Shown: positions 1 to 8,355, counted from the first letter of the stretch. The stretch: DNA of 14,224 nt from Bacteroidota bacterium (GCA_015222065.1 JADFUQ010000546.1:1-14224), one strand, 5' to 3'. The notes: generated from the sequence alone by a model not told the origin. Program-made: numbers and translations.

Positions 1-1715
1 GCCGCTGTAACACCCAGGCGGTACTGCCTGTCCTGCATAAGACAAATCCGGCGGGTATCAGTTGGGATCGTAGTCGAGTAAATTCGGATTTCACCGGGAA
101 GACTTGTTATTATTTCTTCTCTCCAATCACCCAGACAATCAGCTATTCCTATTACCCTGCCTTCAATCTCCATAATTGTCCCGCCATTATAATCGAATAT
201 CCTGCCTTTACATTCAATTTCTTTTTGTGGATCGGCATCCCACCACAGAGCTCTGGGTGCGAGAGTGCCGAAGCTTTTATCAGATAACAGTTTCCCCTGG
301 GCGGAGTAGAGCCAGAACCTGCTGTGGTCGCTTTCCCCGGCATAACATTCCATACCGGGGTGGGAGGCGTCGATATCCCCCAGCATTCCCTGGCTGTGAA
401 CATGTGTCGTCGGGCCTTTGTATCCCCAGATTATCTTGCCTGTTTTGGCATCTGCCAGACACACACCGTTCTTTTCTTCCTGGCGTGTTTCGAGTCCGTA
501 GAATATTTCCAGTCCGGGTCTTTTAGGATCAATATCAGCCGCGTATCCGACATCATTATGGCCAAGACCTGTAGTCCACATGGCTTTCCCGTTATCGTCA
601 ATTGCTGCCGAGCCGATAACCAGTTCATCACGCCCGTCTCCATCGATATCAGCTGAGATAAGACCATGCTGACCCTGACCCCTGTATTTTTCATCGGCTC
701 CCGAAGCTTCCCAGTACCAGATCTTATTCAGATCGGTATCGAAAGCACCGGTCTTAATGATAGTATATGTGCCTCTCTGCATTATCAGAGAGGGTTGTTT
801 GCCATCCAGGTAAGCAATGGTCAGAAAGTTGCGGGTTACATGGCTGACTGTATTGAAACCCTCCCGGCTGAACCAGGGTATTTTTTTTACGATTTTTCCG
901 CTTAACCCGTCTATTTTCACCAGGTACTCCGGTCCTGCAAGCACATGTCCGTCTATCTCCCTGGAGTCGCCTTCCCCTGCTTTGGTGTAAACCTCAGCCC
1001 TGCCGTCACAATCCAGATCGTATACTATATAAGGCGAATACCAGGTGCCGGTTTCAATAGCCCAGCCCATATCATATCGCCAGAGAAAACGCCCCTGTGA
1101 GGTATAAGCCTCAATCTTATATGGTGTTCTGCTCCGCTTCCAGTAGCCTGGCTCGCGCCAGGGATCCGTGTTGAAGTCCGGCTGCTTGATAATATAATCG
1201 TAAGCTCCGTCAGCATTCAGGTCGGCGATTGCCACGTTATGGGCAGTATAGTCTCCTTGCAGAAGAATCTGGACATACGGTTTATTGAAGGGGAAAGCCC
1301 GGACAAAAAATTTCTTTGACGGTTCACCTTCCTTACCATTTATTACCGGGCACACATGGTAACGGTAGGGCGTTCCCGGTGCGGCGGACTTGTCCAGATA
1401 ATTGGTAGACATGAAAACAGGTTTCTCATTCACTTTTACCGGAATATCGTCTTTACCGGTAACGCCTGTTACACAACGGTATATATTGAAACCAATATCT
1501 GGAGGATCGGACTTTAACAGCCTCCAACTGAGAAATACTTCACCGCGGTCTTTTGCCAAAGCGACCAAACCGCGGTCTATTGTTTCGCCTGCCAGGGTAG
1601 AAAAACCAAAATTGGTGCTAATAAAAAGCAGGCTAATTAATAAAATCCGGATCCTCTGTGGTAAATGATCCTTTATTTCAAGTCCCTTGTACAGTGTCTT
1701 AATTGATTTTTTCAT
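1..1715 (-). CDS. Rhamnogalacturonan lyase, family PL11 (3' end cut by window edge)
   Basis: Reading the minus strand from the ATG at 1715-1713 gives an uninterrupted frame of 571 codons that runs off the left edge. PL11 enzymes cleave the rhamnose-galacturonate backbone of rhamnogalacturonan I by beta-elimination outside the cytoplasm. Residues 1-43 are a basic stretch followed by a hydrophobic segment (RILLISLLFISTNFGFS), a signal peptide with an unusually long n-region; I see no better later start. Residues 45-140 form an FnIII-like beta domain (RGLVAL, VFLSWRLL, FNIYR). From about 150 the eight-bladed propeller begins, with the hallmarks DLNADGAYDYIIKQP (165-179), DLDCDGRAEVYTKAGEGDSR (233-252) and DIDGDGRDELVIGSA (356-370). 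The Asp-rich loops are the usual calcium sites. The last readable residues (LMQDRQYRLGVTA) match the family's C-terminal region, so perhaps 40-60 residues are missing. It is divergently arranged with the DUF5107 gene. Family assignment is firm; endo versus exo action cannot be told. Confidence 0.93.
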   Translation of the reverse strand, partial: MKKSIKTLYKGLEIKDHLPQRIRILLISLLFISTNFGFSTLAGETIDRGLVALAKDRGEVFLSWRLLKSDPPDIGFNIYRCVTGVTGKDDIPVKVNEKPVFMSTNYLDKSAAPGTPYRYHVCPVINGKEGEPSKKFFVRAFPFNKPYVQILLQGDYTAHNVAIADLNADGAYDYIIKQPDFNTDPWREPGYWKRSRTPYKIEAYTSQGRFLWRYDMGWAIETGTWYSPYIVYDLDCDGRAEVYTKAGEGDSREIDGHVLAGPEYLVKIDGLSGKIVKKIPWFSREGFNTVSHVTRNFLTIAYLDGKQPSLIMQRGTYTIIKTGAFDTDLNKIWYWEASGADEKYRGQGQHGLISADIDGDGRDELVIGSAAIDDNGKAMWTTGLGHNDVGYAADIDPKRPGLEIFYGLETRQEEKNGVCLADAKTGKIIWGYKGPTTHVHSQGMLGDIDASHPGMECYAGESDHSRFWLYSAQGKLLSDKSFGTLAPRALWWDADPQKEIECKGRIFDYNGGTIMEIEGRVIGIADCLGDWREEIITSLPGEIRIYSTTIPTDTRRICLMQDRQYRLGVTA

Positions 1716-1752
1716 AATTGGATAAGAATTTTATTTATCGATTTCATCAGAT

Positions 1753-1783
1753 TTTGTTTTTTAAAATTAAACAATTATTTTTC
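1753..1783 (+). promoter_or_regulatory. Possible Bacteroidota-type promoter for the DUF5107 gene
   Basis: TTTG at 1753-1756 is followed, after 19 bp, by TATTTTTC at 1776-1783. This resembles the Bacteroidota sigma-ABfr consensus (-33 TTTG, -7 TAnnTTTG), with one mismatch in the -7 box. It lies in the 153-bp divergent spacer, about 85 bp before the DUF5107 start. The region is very A/T-rich, so chance matches are likely. Confidence 0.3.
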
Positions 1784-1852
1784 AAACACTGCTATTTCTT
1801 TCAAATTCTTATTATTTTTATGATTATTACTAAAAAAAAAGGTTTTGAACAT

Positions 1853-1860
1853 AAAAGGAG
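1853..1860 (+). promoter_or_regulatory. Strong ribosome binding site deciding the DUF5107 start
   Basis: AAAAGGAG ends 8 nt before the ATG at 1869. Such a clear Shine-Dalgarno sequence is unusual in this window, where other starts have A/T-rich leaders. It rules out the in-frame TTG at 1845, which would place the site inside the coding region and put eight charged residues before a good signal peptide. Confidence 0.7.
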
Positions 1861-1868
1861 CAAAAAAA

Positions 1869-4800
1869 ATGCGTTACTTATCGTTATTGACTTTGGTTTC
1901 GATCTTCATGGTCAGTTCTCTGTCGGGCCAGGTGCGGGTTTATCAGGAGCCGCTTACTTTGCCAACATACCGGGTAATGGAGCCTGAGATCATGCCTAAC
2001 TGGGATGCCAGGCGTTATCCCTATTCTATGCTGGACAGGATAAAAAATGAAAAATACAACAGGACCTATCGTGCTCTTTGGGTGGAAAATGAATATGTAA
2101 AAGCCCTGGTGCTACCGGAGATCGGTGGGCGTCTTCACGGAGCGCAAGACAAGACTAACGGATACCAGTTTTTATATGACCAGACAGTAATAAAACCTGG
2201 ACTGATCGGGCTTACCGGCGCCTGGATCTCAGGGGGTGTTGAGTGGAATTTTCCGAATGGGCACAGACCCAGTGGTTTCAGGGATACTGATTGGAGGCTT
2301 GTGGAAAACCCGGACGGTTCTAAAACCGCCTGGGTTGGCGAGGTCGACCGTATCACAGGGATGCGCTGGTCTATCGGTACAACTGTGCACCCGGGCCGTA
2401 ACTGGGTGGAAACCAAAGTCCGTCTTTTTAATTGTACCCCATACGTGCACCGCTTTCAATACTGGGCTACAAGTGCGGTACGGGCTACTGATAATTACCA
2501 GGCTGTTATTCCCGGTGAGTTAATGACCGGTCACGGAAAGCACGGGTATTTTCACTGGCCGGTGAATAATGGAGTTGATCTGACTTATTGGAAGAATATT
2601 CCGGGGGCTTCAAGCTTTTTTGCCGTGGAGTCGGAATCGGATTATTTTGGCGGATACAGCCCTGAGGAGCAGGCAGGCATGGTTCATGTGGCTGATCATC
2701 ACATAGTGCGGGGAAAAAAACTCTGGACTTGGGGAACCGCACCTGCAGGCCGTCTTTGGGAAAAAATTCTCACCGACGGTGATCTTCCTTACTTTGAGCC
2801 GCAAGCAGGTGGCTATTCGGACAACCAACCGGATCTGCACTGGATAATGCCCGGCGAAACCAGGATATTCAGCCATTTCTGGTTTCCCACACGGGATATA
2901 GGCGTATTCGACTATGCCAACCTGGAGGGCACACTGAACCTGGAGCTGAAGAATGGAAAAGCCGGCTTCGGTTGGTCTCCTACCGGAGTAAACAAGGATG
3001 CAGTAATAATTCTTACCTGCAACAATAAGGAGATATTCAGGCGCACTGTGGATGCTGATCCGGCAACCCCATTTCTTAGTGAAGTCAGTATTCCGCGTGA
3101 AGCGGACTTGTACCAACTAAGAATGACTGTTCTTTCTTCAGCAGGCGATACCCTGCTAACCTTTAAGCATCCGGTACCAACCAATCCACCCCTGCCTGAG
3201 CAAGCCTCCCCTCTGCCTGCTCCGGATGAAGTGGATTCCCAGGACAGGCTGTTTGTAATAGGAGAACACTTTAATAAGTTTCGTGAACCAGGGCGGGCAA
3301 AATTGTATTATCAGGAAGCATTGAAGAGGGATAATGGTGACCTGCGTTCGAATACTGCGATTGGAGAGATGAAACTCATGGATGGCTTTCTTGCCAAAGC
3401 ACTTGAGTATTTCAATAAATCTATAGAGCGTGACCCGACCTTTTACAAGGCTTGGTATTTCAAAGGTTTAGCACATCTATGGCTGGGAGATATTAAAGGG
3501 GCGGAAAAGAGCCTCAACCGGTCAACCTACAGCCCAACCTGGTATGCCGTAGCTCATTTGGAATTGGCACAGCTCACCGCTTCACAGAATCACCTGGAGC
3601 GCGCAATGGAGCACATCGAACGAAGTATCCGCAGCAATGGTGACAACTCCCGGGCATATGCCGTCAAAGCCCTTATCCTGAACAGGCTTGGTAGGTATGA
3701 TGAGGCCCTTAAGACAGTGCATGAAATTCAGGCCATCGATCCGCTTGACTTCTTTTCCCTTGCCCAACGGATGATCGCGCTGAAAAAATCAGAGACCGGG
3801 GAGGAGGAAGTAAGCAGAGCGGAAAAAGCCCTGCTGGAACTTACCCGCCGCGACAGCGATAATCACATTGAACTGGCGTTGCGCTTCGCCCGCTGCGGAA
3901 GCTATAAAGAAGCTGCTTTTATACTGAACATGCTTACCGGAGAATCCGGGACAACAACAGTGTCGCCACTGGTCTATTATTACCAGGCGTATTATATGCA
4001 CATGACAGGAGAAGAGAAAGAATCAGATGCGTTACGCAAGAAAGGCTTTGAGGTTAGTGCAAAGTATTGTTTTCCAAACCGTCTGGAGAGCTTCCCTGTA
4101 CTTGAATGGGCGCTTGCATGTAATCCTGAGGATGCCCGGGCGCACTACTTGTTGGGTAACCTTTATAAAAGCCGGTCGCGTTCTGCTGAAGCGGTTTACC
4201 ATTGGGAGAAATCGGTGGCCATAAATCCTATGAATGCAGTGGCTTTTAGAAACCTCGGTTTGGCTTATAATGAAAAAGGAGATTTGCAAAAAGCAAAGGA
4301 AGCCTACCTGGCAGCCTTGAAAGCCAATCCCGCGGCGGGTATGGCAATTATAGAACTCGGACGGCTCAACAGGGAAATGAAAATACCGTATGAAAAGCAA
4401 ATTGCCCTTTTTGAAAAATATATCAATATAGTATCCGGTTATGATCAGGCGCTTACCCAGCTAATCGAACTCTATGTGTTGACAGGCGATTATGGAGATG
4501 CTCTTAAATGGTTGACAACTCACCATTTCAAGTCGTGGGAAGGCCAGTACGGTATTCACCAGTACTGGATACAAAGCAATATAAAACAGGGGGATGTTGA
4601 ATTTGAGAGAGAGGATTATAAGAAGGCTCTGGAACATTACAAGCTTTCGGTTACTTATCCGGATAATCTTGAAGTTGCCGAGCAGCCGAATACAATTCAT
4701 GCAAGAAAGTATTTCAAGATAGCCATGGCACTGGAAGCTCTGGGAGAAAAAGAGCAGGCGTATAAGTACTTCACGCAAGTGGTAGCCGATAAGGTGGAAC

Positions 4801-5117
4801 CAGGTAATGCATATCAGTTTTATCGCGGCAAGGCACTGGAAGCCCTGGGGAAAAAGAAGCAGGCGATAGCTGTATATGAGCAGATGCTTACTGTACTTGA
4901 TAAGCAGGAAGCGCAGCAAGAACATATTGAACAGCTTGATGAAACTGATGGGGATGTCCGAATGCACAAAGAAAAAGCTTTACAATTATTTAGCTGCTCT
5001 CTAGCCATGGAAGGTCTGGGTAGAACAGATGAAGCTGAAAAAGTGCGTAAAGCGGCTTTGGAACTTGATCCCCTGGTGCCTCTAAATGCATTCAAGCCTC
5101 CCAGGTCTGGCTGGTAG
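1869..5117 (+). CDS. Exported DUF5107 domain + tetratricopeptide repeat protein
   Basis: The product is 1082 residues. Residues 1-20 (MRYLSLLTLVSIFMVSSLSG) are a type I signal peptide, so it acts in the periplasm or beyond. Residues about 25-345 match DUF5107, a beta-sandwich domain related to galactose mutarotase: KALVLPEIGGRLHGAQDKTN (78-97), GAWISGGVEWNFPNGHRP (117-134) and HWIMPGETRIFSHFWFPTRD (324-343). The LPEIGGRL segment is the part that most resembles aldose-1-epimerases. A linker rich in Pro (435-455) leads into a long alpha solenoid, about 460-1070, with many TPR units (for example the helices around AIGEMKLMDGFLAKALEYFN and LGLAYNEKGDLQKAKEAYLA). DUF5107-TPR proteins are common in Bacteroidota carbohydrate loci but their biochemical role is not established to my knowledge. 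Sugar binding or epimerase-like activity with TPR-mediated protein contacts is inference. The next gene, 114 bp downstream and co-directional, is probably co-transcribed. Confidence 0.9.
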   Translation: MRYLSLLTLVSIFMVSSLSGQVRVYQEPLTLPTYRVMEPEIMPNWDARRYPYSMLDRIKNEKYNRTYRALWVENEYVKALVLPEIGGRLHGAQDKTNGYQFLYDQTVIKPGLIGLTGAWISGGVEWNFPNGHRPSGFRDTDWRLVENPDGSKTAWVGEVDRITGMRWSIGTTVHPGRNWVETKVRLFNCTPYVHRFQYWATSAVRATDNYQAVIPGELMTGHGKHGYFHWPVNNGVDLTYWKNIPGASSFFAVESESDYFGGYSPEEQAGMVHVADHHIVRGKKLWTWGTAPAGRLWEKILTDGDLPYFEPQAGGYSDNQPDLHWIMPGETRIFSHFWFPTRDIGVFDYANLEGTLNLELKNGKAGFGWSPTGVNKDAVIILTCNNKEIFRRTVDADPATPFLSEVSIPREADLYQLRMTVLSSAGDTLLTFKHPVPTNPPLPEQASPLPAPDEVDSQDRLFVIGEHFNKFREPGRAKLYYQEALKRDNGDLRSNTAIGEMKLMDGFLAKALEYFNKSIERDPTFYKAWYFKGLAHLWLGDIKGAEKSLNRSTYSPTWYAVAHLELAQLTASQNHLERAMEHIERSIRSNGDNSRAYAVKALILNRLGRYDEALKTVHEIQAIDPLDFFSLAQRMIALKKSETGEEEVSRAEKALLELTRRDSDNHIELALRFARCGSYKEAAFILNMLTGESGTTTVSPLVYYYQAYYMHMTGEEKESDALRKKGFEVSAKYCFPNRLESFPVLEWALACNPEDARAHYLLGNLYKSRSRSAEAVYHWEKSVAINPMNAVAFRNLGLAYNEKGDLQKAKEAYLAALKANPAAGMAIIELGRLNREMKIPYEKQIALFEKYINIVSGYDQALTQLIELYVLTGDYGDALKWLTTHHFKSWEGQYGIHQYWIQSNIKQGDVEFEREDYKKALEHYKLSVTYPDNLEVAEQPNTIHARKYFKIAMALEALGEKEQAYKYFTQVVADKVEPGNAYQFYRGKALEALGKKKQAIAVYEQMLTVLDKQEAQQEHIEQLDETDGDVRMHKEKALQLFSCSLAMEGLGRTDEAEKVRKAALELDPLVPLNAFKPPRSGW

Positions 5118-5133
5118 TATGCTATTAAATGTA

Positions 5134-5195
5134 AAGTGACTAAATGAAGAAGTGACTAAAGTTAAAAGTGACTAAAGTTAAAAGTGACTAAAGGG
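5134..5195 (+). repeat. Tandem array of a 16-bp unit, AAGTGACTAAAGTTAA
   Basis: Units start at 5134, 5150, 5166 and 5182, giving an exact 16-bp period. The middle two are identical; the first ends TAAATGAAG and the fourth is truncated (AAGTGACTAAAGGG). A decayed tail (CTAAATGAAGAAGTAACTAA) continues to about 5215. The array starts 16 nt after the stop of the DUF5107 gene and ends shortly before the next start. The same unit recurs at 11515-11546, in the opposite strand orientation but in the same orientation relative to local transcription. The unit carries stop codons, and because 16 is not a multiple of 3 consecutive units close all three frames. Confidence 0.88.
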
Positions 5196-5231
5196 CTAAA
5201 TGAAGAAGTAACTAATATTAAATTTTTAATC

Positions 5232-7136
5232 ATGAAAAGAACCATGTTTCTACTGTTTTCATCCCTTATGATGATTTGTAGTTCAGTTTGTTTTGCGCAA
5301 GACGGTGAACCTGTATTGGAAGGGTTTCCCTGGCCGGACCCTGCCAACAAAAGCATTATTGAAGTCCCCACGGTACTGGAGAAGATCCGAATAGATGGTA
5401 GTATTGAGGACAATGGCTGGAATAACGCCGGAGTGATAACAAAGTTCTACCGGTCTACCGATGCCGGACTTTCCACGATCGATGCAGAAGTTTCTGTCCT
5501 GTTCGATAAAAAGAATCTGATTTTTCGTTTCGATATGCCAGGAACAGAGGCCAATGATTCTCCGGAGAAATGCTTTCTGAGCAATGAATATGATCTTATC
5601 CGGTCCGGGCCAAATGTCTGTATTTGCCTGGATCCCACCCACGACCATGGTGTTTATTACCAATTTGTAATTGACCCGGCAGGTCATAAGCAGGATCTGC
5701 GTGTAGCCGATGAATCATGGTTTTCGGAGTGGTTTGCCTCGGTTGACAAGTCGGGTGAGAGGTTCAGGGCGGAAGTACTGATACCTGTATCTGAAATATT
5801 CAAAACTCCGGCAGATGGAGAAATATGGGGATTCAACATTGTCATATCCGGCTTAAGCAATGAAGGCTTACTTAGCTCAACTCCTATAAAGCTCAACCTT
5901 GCAGATGCGGAAAGATTCGGACACCTCATGTTCAAAGGTAGCCTTCCGGCAGATTTGCTGGTGCAAACAAAATCTTCACTATCAGAAAAGCACAGGGAGC
6001 AGAAAGAAGCCAGGCTGGCGGCTAACAGGGCAATGTGCGGTCCTGAGTTAATAAATATCCCCGGAGAAATAAAAGATATTGCCATAGGAAGTGAATTTAA
6101 GTTGAAAGGAGGAACAAGGATCAGTTGCCTTGGCCTCGATAACGAAAAGATTATCCGGTCACGTTACCCATTCTTCTATGAAAAGTACGATAACCAGGAC
6201 CTTCAGCGGCTAAGAAAACTATATCGTCTTGATGAGGTTATTGCACCGGGCAAGAATGAATTTGAGCAGATTTTACTGCTTAACGAATGGCTGGTCGAAC
6301 ATATTACTTTCGGTTCACCTCCACCTATCAGACCTCAGGCGCTGCATATATTGAATCACGGTCTTACCGGTCAGACATTTTTCTGCACCTACCTGTCATT
6401 CACCCTGATGCAGATGTACTCATCGGTCGGTTTGACAGCGCGCAAAATAACCACTGTCGGACATGGGACACTGGATGTCTGGTCCAACTACTGGCATAAA
6501 TGGATGCAGATCGATCCCAGCCATAACTCTTATTTTCGTCTTAGAGGGACTGCAGCCCCCCTCAATAGCAATGAAATCAGAAGAGAATTATGGCGGAACG
6601 GCGGAGTGGATATGGACATGGTTATCGGGACAGAGCAGAAGGTTGAGAAAGTGACCCTGCAAAGGCGGGATAAGGATGGCCATTTTTCATATCGTCAGGA
6701 TGCCTATGCATGGATCGCCTATAAAACAAGGAATAATTTTTTCGAAGTCCCTTTCACTTATTGGAATTTCCTCTATCTGATGATGGAAGACGAGTATAAT
6801 ATGGATGAAAAGTGGACTAATTTAAGCACCGGTAAAACTGATAAAAGAGAGATCCTTTCAATCAGGACAAACCGGACAGGAGATATATTCTGGACTTTAA
6901 ACCAGGCATATATACATCTTTATGAAAATGGAAAGAATGGACTTAAAGTACAACTTGAAACGGTGACACCCAATTTCGAGACTTACGAAATTGTCTTTGA
7001 TAAAAATAAATGGCAGAGATCCGGTCCGGTTTTTAACTGGGAACTCCACCCTGGACGGAACATTCTTAAAGCCAGAAGTTTAAACAAATTCGGTGTTCCC
7101 GGCCCGGAGTATAAAATTGTACTGGATGTAGAATAG
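5232..7136 (+). CDS. Exported CBM9-like + transglutaminase-like domain protein
   Basis: The product is 634 residues. The ATG at 5232 begins a signal peptide (MKRTMFLLFSSLMMICSSVC, then FAQ|DGEP); the in-frame GTG at 5184 lies in the repeat array and is not credible. Residues about 45-235 look like a CBM9-type / DOMON-like carbohydrate-binding domain: IDGSIEDNGWNNA (53-65), a central beta region ending VYYQFVIDP, then FRAEVLIPVSEI and EIWGFNIVISG. Residues about 335-440 are a transglutaminase-like cysteine-protease fold: Cys385 in GQTFFCTYLSF, His411 in GHGTLDVW, Asp428 in WMQIDPSHN, the expected order and spacing for the triad. A C-terminal beta domain (about 550-634) reads as Ig-like. Family members include peptidases, deglycosylating and cross-linking enzymes, so the reaction cannot be named. 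The neighbours suggest a target linked to glycans or glycoproteins. I see no clear Shine-Dalgarno sequence. Confidence 0.86.
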   Translation: MKRTMFLLFSSLMMICSSVCFAQDGEPVLEGFPWPDPANKSIIEVPTVLEKIRIDGSIEDNGWNNAGVITKFYRSTDAGLSTIDAEVSVLFDKKNLIFRFDMPGTEANDSPEKCFLSNEYDLIRSGPNVCICLDPTHDHGVYYQFVIDPAGHKQDLRVADESWFSEWFASVDKSGERFRAEVLIPVSEIFKTPADGEIWGFNIVISGLSNEGLLSSTPIKLNLADAERFGHLMFKGSLPADLLVQTKSSLSEKHREQKEARLAANRAMCGPELINIPGEIKDIAIGSEFKLKGGTRISCLGLDNEKIIRSRYPFFYEKYDNQDLQRLRKLYRLDEVIAPGKNEFEQILLLNEWLVEHITFGSPPPIRPQALHILNHGLTGQTFFCTYLSFTLMQMYSSVGLTARKITTVGHGTLDVWSNYWHKWMQIDPSHNSYFRLRGTAAPLNSNEIRRELWRNGGVDMDMVIGTEQKVEKVTLQRRDKDGHFSYRQDAYAWIAYKTRNNFFEVPFTYWNFLYLMMEDEYNMDEKWTNLSTGKTDKREILSIRTNRTGDIFWTLNQAYIHLYENGKNGLKVQLETVTPNFETYEIVFDKNKWQRSGPVFNWELHPGRNILKARSLNKFGVPGPEYKIVLDVE

Positions 7137-7145
7137 GACTAATCA

Positions 7146-7209
7146 GTCGGCCCGCCCGTACCGAACGCCCGCCTGACCGGACGGGCAGGGTACTTTCGGG
7201 CGGGCAGAC
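7146..7209. repeat. GC-rich compound palindrome (REP-like)
   Basis: Nested arms are visible: GCCCGCCCG at 7150-7158 pairs with CGGGCGGGC at 7197-7205, TACC (7159-7162) with GGTA (7189-7192), and inner GCCCG (7167-7171) with CGGGC (7182-7186). Outer GTC/GAC adds weak pairing. Its GC content is far above the flanks. The structure could act as a bidirectional terminator or be a copy of a family of extragenic palindromes; only one copy occurs here. Confidence 0.6.
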
Positions 7210-7312
7210 CCAAAGTAACACCTACGGAGATTACTTTTAAAAAACGATGAACTTGTATTAGCTTTGTCATAGTCTTATCTTCGTCCGCGGTTGCGGACAG
7301 AAAGGTAAAAGG

Positions 7313-7330
7313 CAGGCATTTTAATGCCTG
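7313..7330. terminator. Perfect short hairpin, possible terminator for convergent genes
   Basis: CAGGCATT-TT-AATGCCTG is a perfect 8-bp inverted repeat between the convergent stop codons. No long T-run follows on either strand, so it is at best a weak intrinsic terminator. Confidence 0.3.
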
Positions 7331-7470
7331 ATACAGAAGGTTAATATATAATTTACATCCCGAAGGTCCTTGATCCTGACCGTAAGCGTCAGGGGATAGG
7401 AGGAAATAACCAAACTTAAAAGAATTTAATCCCCTCAATTCTTAAGGTAACCCCTGACTTTTGGAAAGTT

Positions 7471-8355
7471 CTAATTACAATCCGTTGTAAAATATACATT
7501 TGGACTATCGGTTATACTTACTTCGACTCCGGCCGGAGGAAATGGCATTTCCCAAACACAGACCTTATTTAGAGACGGCATATCCCTTAAGGAAATATAT
7601 GTTAATGCAATATTATTAGAAACATCCAGGCTGGTTAATTGGTTATCTCCACAATACAACCATGTTAACCTGGTATTAGTTGAAACATCTAAACTGGTTA
7701 ATTGGTTATCATCGCAACACAACCCTTCTAAGGCGGTATTATTAGAAACATCCAGGCTGGTTAATTGGTTATCCCAGCACCACAACTCTGTTAAAGCAGT
7801 ACAATTAGAAACATCCAGGCTGGTTAATTGATTATACCTGGAACACAATATTCTTAAAGCAGTACAATTAGAAACATCCAGGGTGGTTAATGGATTAGAC
7901 TCGCAACACAAAGCTGATAAAGCAGTATTATTAGAAACATCCAGGCTGGTTAATTGATTAGACCCGCAACACAATCTTTCTAAAGCAGTATTATTAGAAA
8001 TATCCAAGTTTGTTAACTGGTTTGAATAGCAATACAGGTAGATTAATGAAGTATTCTTTGAAACATCCAGGCTGGTTAATTGGTTATCATTGCACCGAAG
8101 AGTTTCCAAATTGACAAATGCTTCAATACCTGTCATATCTGAAATGTTTTTTTCGCTAACACCCAAAGAAGTTATTATCTCTGCCTCAGCCGGACTAATA
8201 ATGCTATCTCCATCTGTATCAACTCCCAGTTCTATTAAAGCGTTTAAGAAGTTATCATCAGGGATATTAACCTTGGGTAATTCTATCTCCTTCCTGCATT
8301 GACTTAATAAAACCACAGTCAACAGAAATAATAATGTTTTAAGAATTGTTTTCAT
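7471..8355 (-). CDS. Leucine-rich-repeat lipoprotein with EF-hand-like loop
   Basis: The product is 294 residues starting at the ATG at 8355-8353; the TTG three codons earlier is less likely. Residues 1-20 are a hydrophobic leader ending LLSQC, a plausible type II signal with Cys20 as the lipidated residue. CRKE follows and faintly resembles the charged surface-export signal of Bacteroidota lipoproteins. Residues 46-57 (DTDGDSIISPAE) form a complete EF-hand loop with D46, D48, D50 and E57 as calcium ligands. Residues 92-259 are eight tandem 21-residue repeats of the form QLTSLDVSNNTAL..L.C..N, preceded by one degenerate unit. The C-terminal cap (about 260-294) ends NVYFTTDCN. Such proteins are common in Bacteroidota and are usually assumed to bind ligands at the cell surface; no ligand can be named. 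It stands alone, convergent with the transglutaminase-like gene. Confidence 0.85.
   Translation of the reverse strand: MKTILKTLLFLLTVVLLSQCRKEIELPKVNIPDDNFLNALIELGVDTDGDSIISPAEAEIITSLGVSEKNISDMTGIEAFVNLETLRCNDNQLTSLDVSKNTSLIYLYCYSNQLTNLDISNNTALERLCCGSNQLTSLDVSNNTALSALCCESNPLTTLDVSNCTALRILCSRYNQLTSLDVSNCTALTELWCWDNQLTSLDVSNNTALEGLCCDDNQLTSLDVSTNTRLTWLYCGDNQLTSLDVSNNIALTYISLRDMPSLNKVCVWEMPFPPAGVEVSITDSPNVYFTTDCN
7579..8082 (-). repeat. Eight in-frame 63-bp repeats encoding LRR units
   Basis: The 63-bp period matches the 21-residue LRR unit. The segment encoding LTSLDVSN (seen on the plus strand as AAACATCCAGGCTGGTTAAT) is nearly identical in most copies, whereas the segment encoding the outer residues (LYCYS, LCCGS, LWCWD and so on) varies. 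This implies recent repeat expansion or homogenisation with diversification of the exposed positions. Confidence 0.85.

Larger units (their letters stand above)
7137..7470. other. Convergent intergenic region with multiple hairpins, no gene
   Basis: This 334-bp stretch separates the 3' ends of two convergent genes. It contains four inverted repeats: a GC-rich compound element (7146-7209), GTCCGC/GCGGAC at 7283-7298, CAGGCATT/AATGCCTG at 7313-7330 and CCTGAC/GTCAGG at 7375-7393. A 99-residue minus-strand open frame covers it, but it is composed of hairpin-encoded low-complexity sequence and has no recognisable domain. I regard the region as noncoding, probably termination signals plus a dispersed intergenic repeat. 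Confidence 0.6.

Noticed and set aside
1845..1868. TTG start extending the DUF5107 protein by eight residues
   Set aside because: The Shine-Dalgarno sequence would be inside the gene, and the extension would disturb the signal peptide.
2610..3116. 168-residue minus-strand open frame
   Set aside because: Antisense shadow of the DUF5107 gene with no leader or motif.
4461..4967. 168-residue minus-strand open frame
   Set aside because: Lies entirely inside the TPR coding region on the opposite strand and lacks any recognisable domain.
5134..5195. Short regular repeats as a CRISPR array
   Set aside because: 16-bp units are directly adjacent with no spacers.
5283..5687. 134-residue minus-strand open frame
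   Set aside because: Antisense shadow of the CBM9-transglutaminase gene.
7139..7438. 99-residue minus-strand open frame between convergent genes
   Set aside because: It runs through hairpin DNA, has no leader or domain, and is better explained as an intergenic repeat read through.
7579..8082. Regular direct repeats that might be a CRISPR array
   Set aside because: The period is exactly 63 bp, in frame and encodes LRR units; there are no unique spacers.
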